DNA of 64,000 nt from Natronoflexus pectinivorans (GTDB lineage: Bacteria; Bacteroidota; Bacteroidia; Bacteroidales; Marinilabiliaceae), in assembly GCF_004345615.1 (NCBI RefSeq), contig NZ_SLWK01000002.1, positions 310,001 through 374,000 of the forward strand. The letters are read 5' to 3'. Within the stretch, counting starts at the first letter, position 1. Every line of letters begins with the position of its first letter. This document shows positions 62,258-64,000 of the stretch, piece after piece. Below the pieces are notes generated by a model. The model did not search any database. It was given only the letters and a program-made list of their open reading frames with translations, and was not told the origin of the DNA. The translations under genes and the position numbers were made by a program.

Positions 62258-64000
62258 TTAAAATTCGATCTTTAGTAATAATTGAATGTTTCTTCCAGGT
62301 TCCGGAATTTCCAGGTTTCTGTAAAAACTGATGTGGTTGTAATATCTTTTATTCAAAAGGTTGTGTCCGGTTAAATTGAGCTCTGAATTTAATCCGCTTA
62401 TTCTAAAAGGAACTGAAATTGCTGAACCAAACAGGATGTAACCCGGTGTTGTTTTCTCGTTTCTTGCAATTCGGTTTTGAGAAGCTGCCACCCGCGAATT
62501 GAGCGATAGGCGTACCCGAGTGTCATTGGTCGAGTATCTAAATAATCTTGTTAATTCAATAAAACCATTGGCAGGGGGAGAAAAGGGCAGGGGATAGGCT
62601 GCATTGTTTGTTTGAGCAATTTGTTGATTGTAAAGCCATTCGGCGTTGATTTCAATTTCCCATCCCGGATGCAACTCTTCAAAATAACTGATCTCTACAC
62701 CAGACATAACTGCTTCTGATTCTGAAAATCTAAAGATTTGCCCTGTATGCGGAAGATAGCTCCACTCTCCTGTTGGCCGCAGAAATATGTAATTCGAAAA
62801 ATGATAAACATAGGGCGACACACTGATTTGGCGTCTATAGGTTTTATAATTCATGGTAACATCGGCAAAGAACCCTCTTTCCGGTGAAAGATGAGGATCT
62901 CCCAGCTCGTGACGAAAGGAGCCGTGATGAACTCCATTGGCTCCCAGTTCAATTGCTGTTGGAGCACGAAAACTCTCTCCCAGATTCAGAGAAAGTTTTA
63001 TGTTTTGACCAGCATTCCATGTGGCACCAACCAGCCAACTGTAATTGTTAAACTTTCTATCGGTTTCAATGGCTCGTGTAGCATAAAAGGCTGCTGTTTC
63101 AGCACTTCTTCCCTGATTCAGCATGTATTGCTGTAATATGGGATCAAAATACCCTTTTGTCTCTAACGAGATTAGATCGTATCTGATCCCACCATTGAAC
63201 TTCCATCTTCTGTTGGGCTCATAGTCATATTTTATGAATGCTCCGTTGGCAGATCGTTTATACTCAGGAAGCAGAAAAGCATATCCGTCTGTCTCATTTT
63301 TTTGCCATTGGGATTGTATGCCTGTGGTTATGGCGTGATTGGGTGTAAATCTGAAATTCCATCTACCGTTGGCACTATAGGTAATCAGGTTAAAATCCAG
63401 TTCCAGGTCGGGATTGGTTTGTGGTGGAGGCTGGTTTCCAAAATGTGTGTGAAATTCGGCCCATTCCTGTCGGTGATTATTTTGAACACCCAAATCCAGC
63501 ATAATTGTGGAATGGGGAGTGTGAATGGTGGTGTTGGATGTCATGCTTATGTGTTCCACATTTTGATGTGGAAGTTCAATGTTTCTGTAATTTCCATCGT
63601 CCTTAACCCGCCTCAAATCGGGGATTCCATGCGCTCCTGGAAAAAAACCGGATTTTTGCCAAACTCTTGATGCCGTGATGCTGGTTCTCCAAAATTCACC
63701 CAGATAACCTGCCTGAAAAAAGAGATTGTAGTCATGTCCGGCACTGTTTTTTAGCCTTCTGTTGTGAATGGGGATGTTTCTTGTAAGATATACAATCGAG
63801 TCGGTTGGAATGCGGTAATCGCCGTATTCCATGAGGGTTAACCGGCTTTTGAAAAAAAGCCGGTTGTGTCTTCCCTGCAAAAAGAGAGAACCTCCTACAG
63901 TTTCATTTACTGATTTTCCCAGAAGATGAAAAGAGCCGCTGATCCCTTCATCTGGAGGTCTGCGGTTGGATATTTTCAGAATCCCTCCAATGGCATCACT
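62258..64000 (-). CDS. TonB-dependent receptor, N terminus outside window
   Basis: The frame is open from the last base of the window (64000) to the stop at 62258, giving 580 residues. The TTG at 63880 is a leucine codon inside the gene, not a start. The visible part begins in the end of the plug domain (SDAIGGILKISNRRP) and continues as barrel strands, with FRAPTAIELGANGVHHGSFRHELGDPHLSPERG, to the C-terminal aromatic end LLLKIEF. The motif NGVHHG(S/T)xRHExGxxxLxxE is typical of receptors of the ZnuD/heavy-metal type. With the small Cys/His protein and the His-rich lipoprotein downstream it probably takes up zinc or another metal. Confidence 0.88.
   Translation of the reverse strand, partial: SDAIGGILKISNRRPPDEGISGSFHLLGKSVNETVGGSLFLQGRHNRLFFKSRLTLMEYGDYRIPTDSIVYLTRNIPIHNRRLKNSAGHDYNLFFQAGYLGEFWRTSITASRVWQKSGFFPGAHGIPDLRRVKDDGNYRNIELPHQNVEHISMTSNTTIHTPHSTIMLDLGVQNNHRQEWAEFHTHFGNQPPPQTNPDLELDFNLITYSANGRWNFRFTPNHAITTGIQSQWQKNETDGYAFLLPEYKRSANGAFIKYDYEPNRRWKFNGGIRYDLISLETKGYFDPILQQYMLNQGRSAETAAFYATRAIETDRKFNNYSWLVGATWNAGQNIKLSLNLGESFRAPTAIELGANGVHHGSFRHELGDPHLSPERGFFADVTMNYKTYRRQISVSPYVYHFSNYIFLRPTGEWSYLPHTGQIFRFSESEAVMSGVEISYFEELHPGWEIEINAEWLYNQQIAQTNNAAYPLPFSPPANGFIELTRLFRYSTNDTRVRLSLNSRVAASQNRIARNEKTTPGYILFGSAISVPFRISGLNSELNLTGHNLLNKRYYNHISFYRNLEIPEPGRNIQLLLKIEF

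Noticed and set aside
63880-64000. TTG at 63880 as the start of the last TonB receptor
   Set aside because: The frame stays open to the window edge and the upstream residues match the plug domain (SDAIGGILK).

Overview
The window is a 64 kb chromosomal segment of a Bacteroidota bacterium. The likely placement is Bacteroidales/Marinilabiliales-like, judged from gene content only. The supporting signs are Bacteroidota-type promoters (TTG, about 19 bp, TAnnTTTG), few Shine-Dalgarno sequences, the tRNA-tuf-tRNA-secE-nusG-rplKAJL-rpoBC order, LytTR regulators, TonB-dependent receptors, menaquinone genes and many small lipoproteins and beta-barrels. No CRISPR array, rRNA operon, prophage or intact insertion sequence was seen.

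Region 1 (1-15.8 kb, plus strand) is the translation and transcription core. It holds a truncated helix-hairpin-helix protein, rpsU, a Xer recombinase, hpf, tRNA-Gly, tRNA-Thr, tuf, tRNA-Trp, secE, nusG, rplK, rplA, rplJ, rplL, rpoB and rpoC. Hairpins lie in the key gaps: after rpsU, before tRNA-Trp, between rplL and rpoB, between rpoB and rpoC, and after rpoC.

Region 2 (15.8-23.4 kb) is mixed: a DUF302 protein, a DUF3467 protein, a NagZ-like GH3 lipoprotein, the helicase HrpB, a gene-poor stretch with possible coding debris, and a HigBA-type toxin-antitoxin pair.

Region 3 (23.4-34.4 kb, all minus strand) is the most distinctive part, a curli-like amyloid secretion locus. Reading in the direction of transcription it has two orphan paralogous LytTR response regulators, a very large CsgA-like curlin, a CsgB-like nucleator, a CsgH-like protein, CsgE, CsgF, a CsgG with an extra C-terminal beta-barrel-like domain, a beta-propeller lipoprotein, and a LytS-type kinase with its LytTR regulator. 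The big curlin has about 40 half-repeats, roughly 20 curlin repeats against 5 in E. coli CsgA. They alternate strictly between an Ile type and a Gln type for about 35 consecutive units.

Region 4 (34.4-53.9 kb) carries envelope and metabolic genes: a membrane metallophosphoesterase, an M16 protease, a large HEXXH-propeller-barrel protein, a GH13 alpha-amylase, NdpA with RsmF-type methyltransferase (translationally coupled), TrkH, a ParE/RelE-type toxin-antitoxin pair, a GNAT-nitrilase fusion, and a lipoprotein followed by two outer-membrane proteins.

Region 5 (53.9-64 kb, minus strand) has menF-menD-menB for early menaquinone synthesis, a YfiR protein with a TonB-dependent receptor, and a probable metal-uptake group: a His-rich DUF4625 lipoprotein, a small Cys/His-rich protein and a TonB receptor cut by the window edge. 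Intergenic DNA here and elsewhere holds perfect palindromes, a 102 bp nested inverted repeat and a short interspersed repeat.
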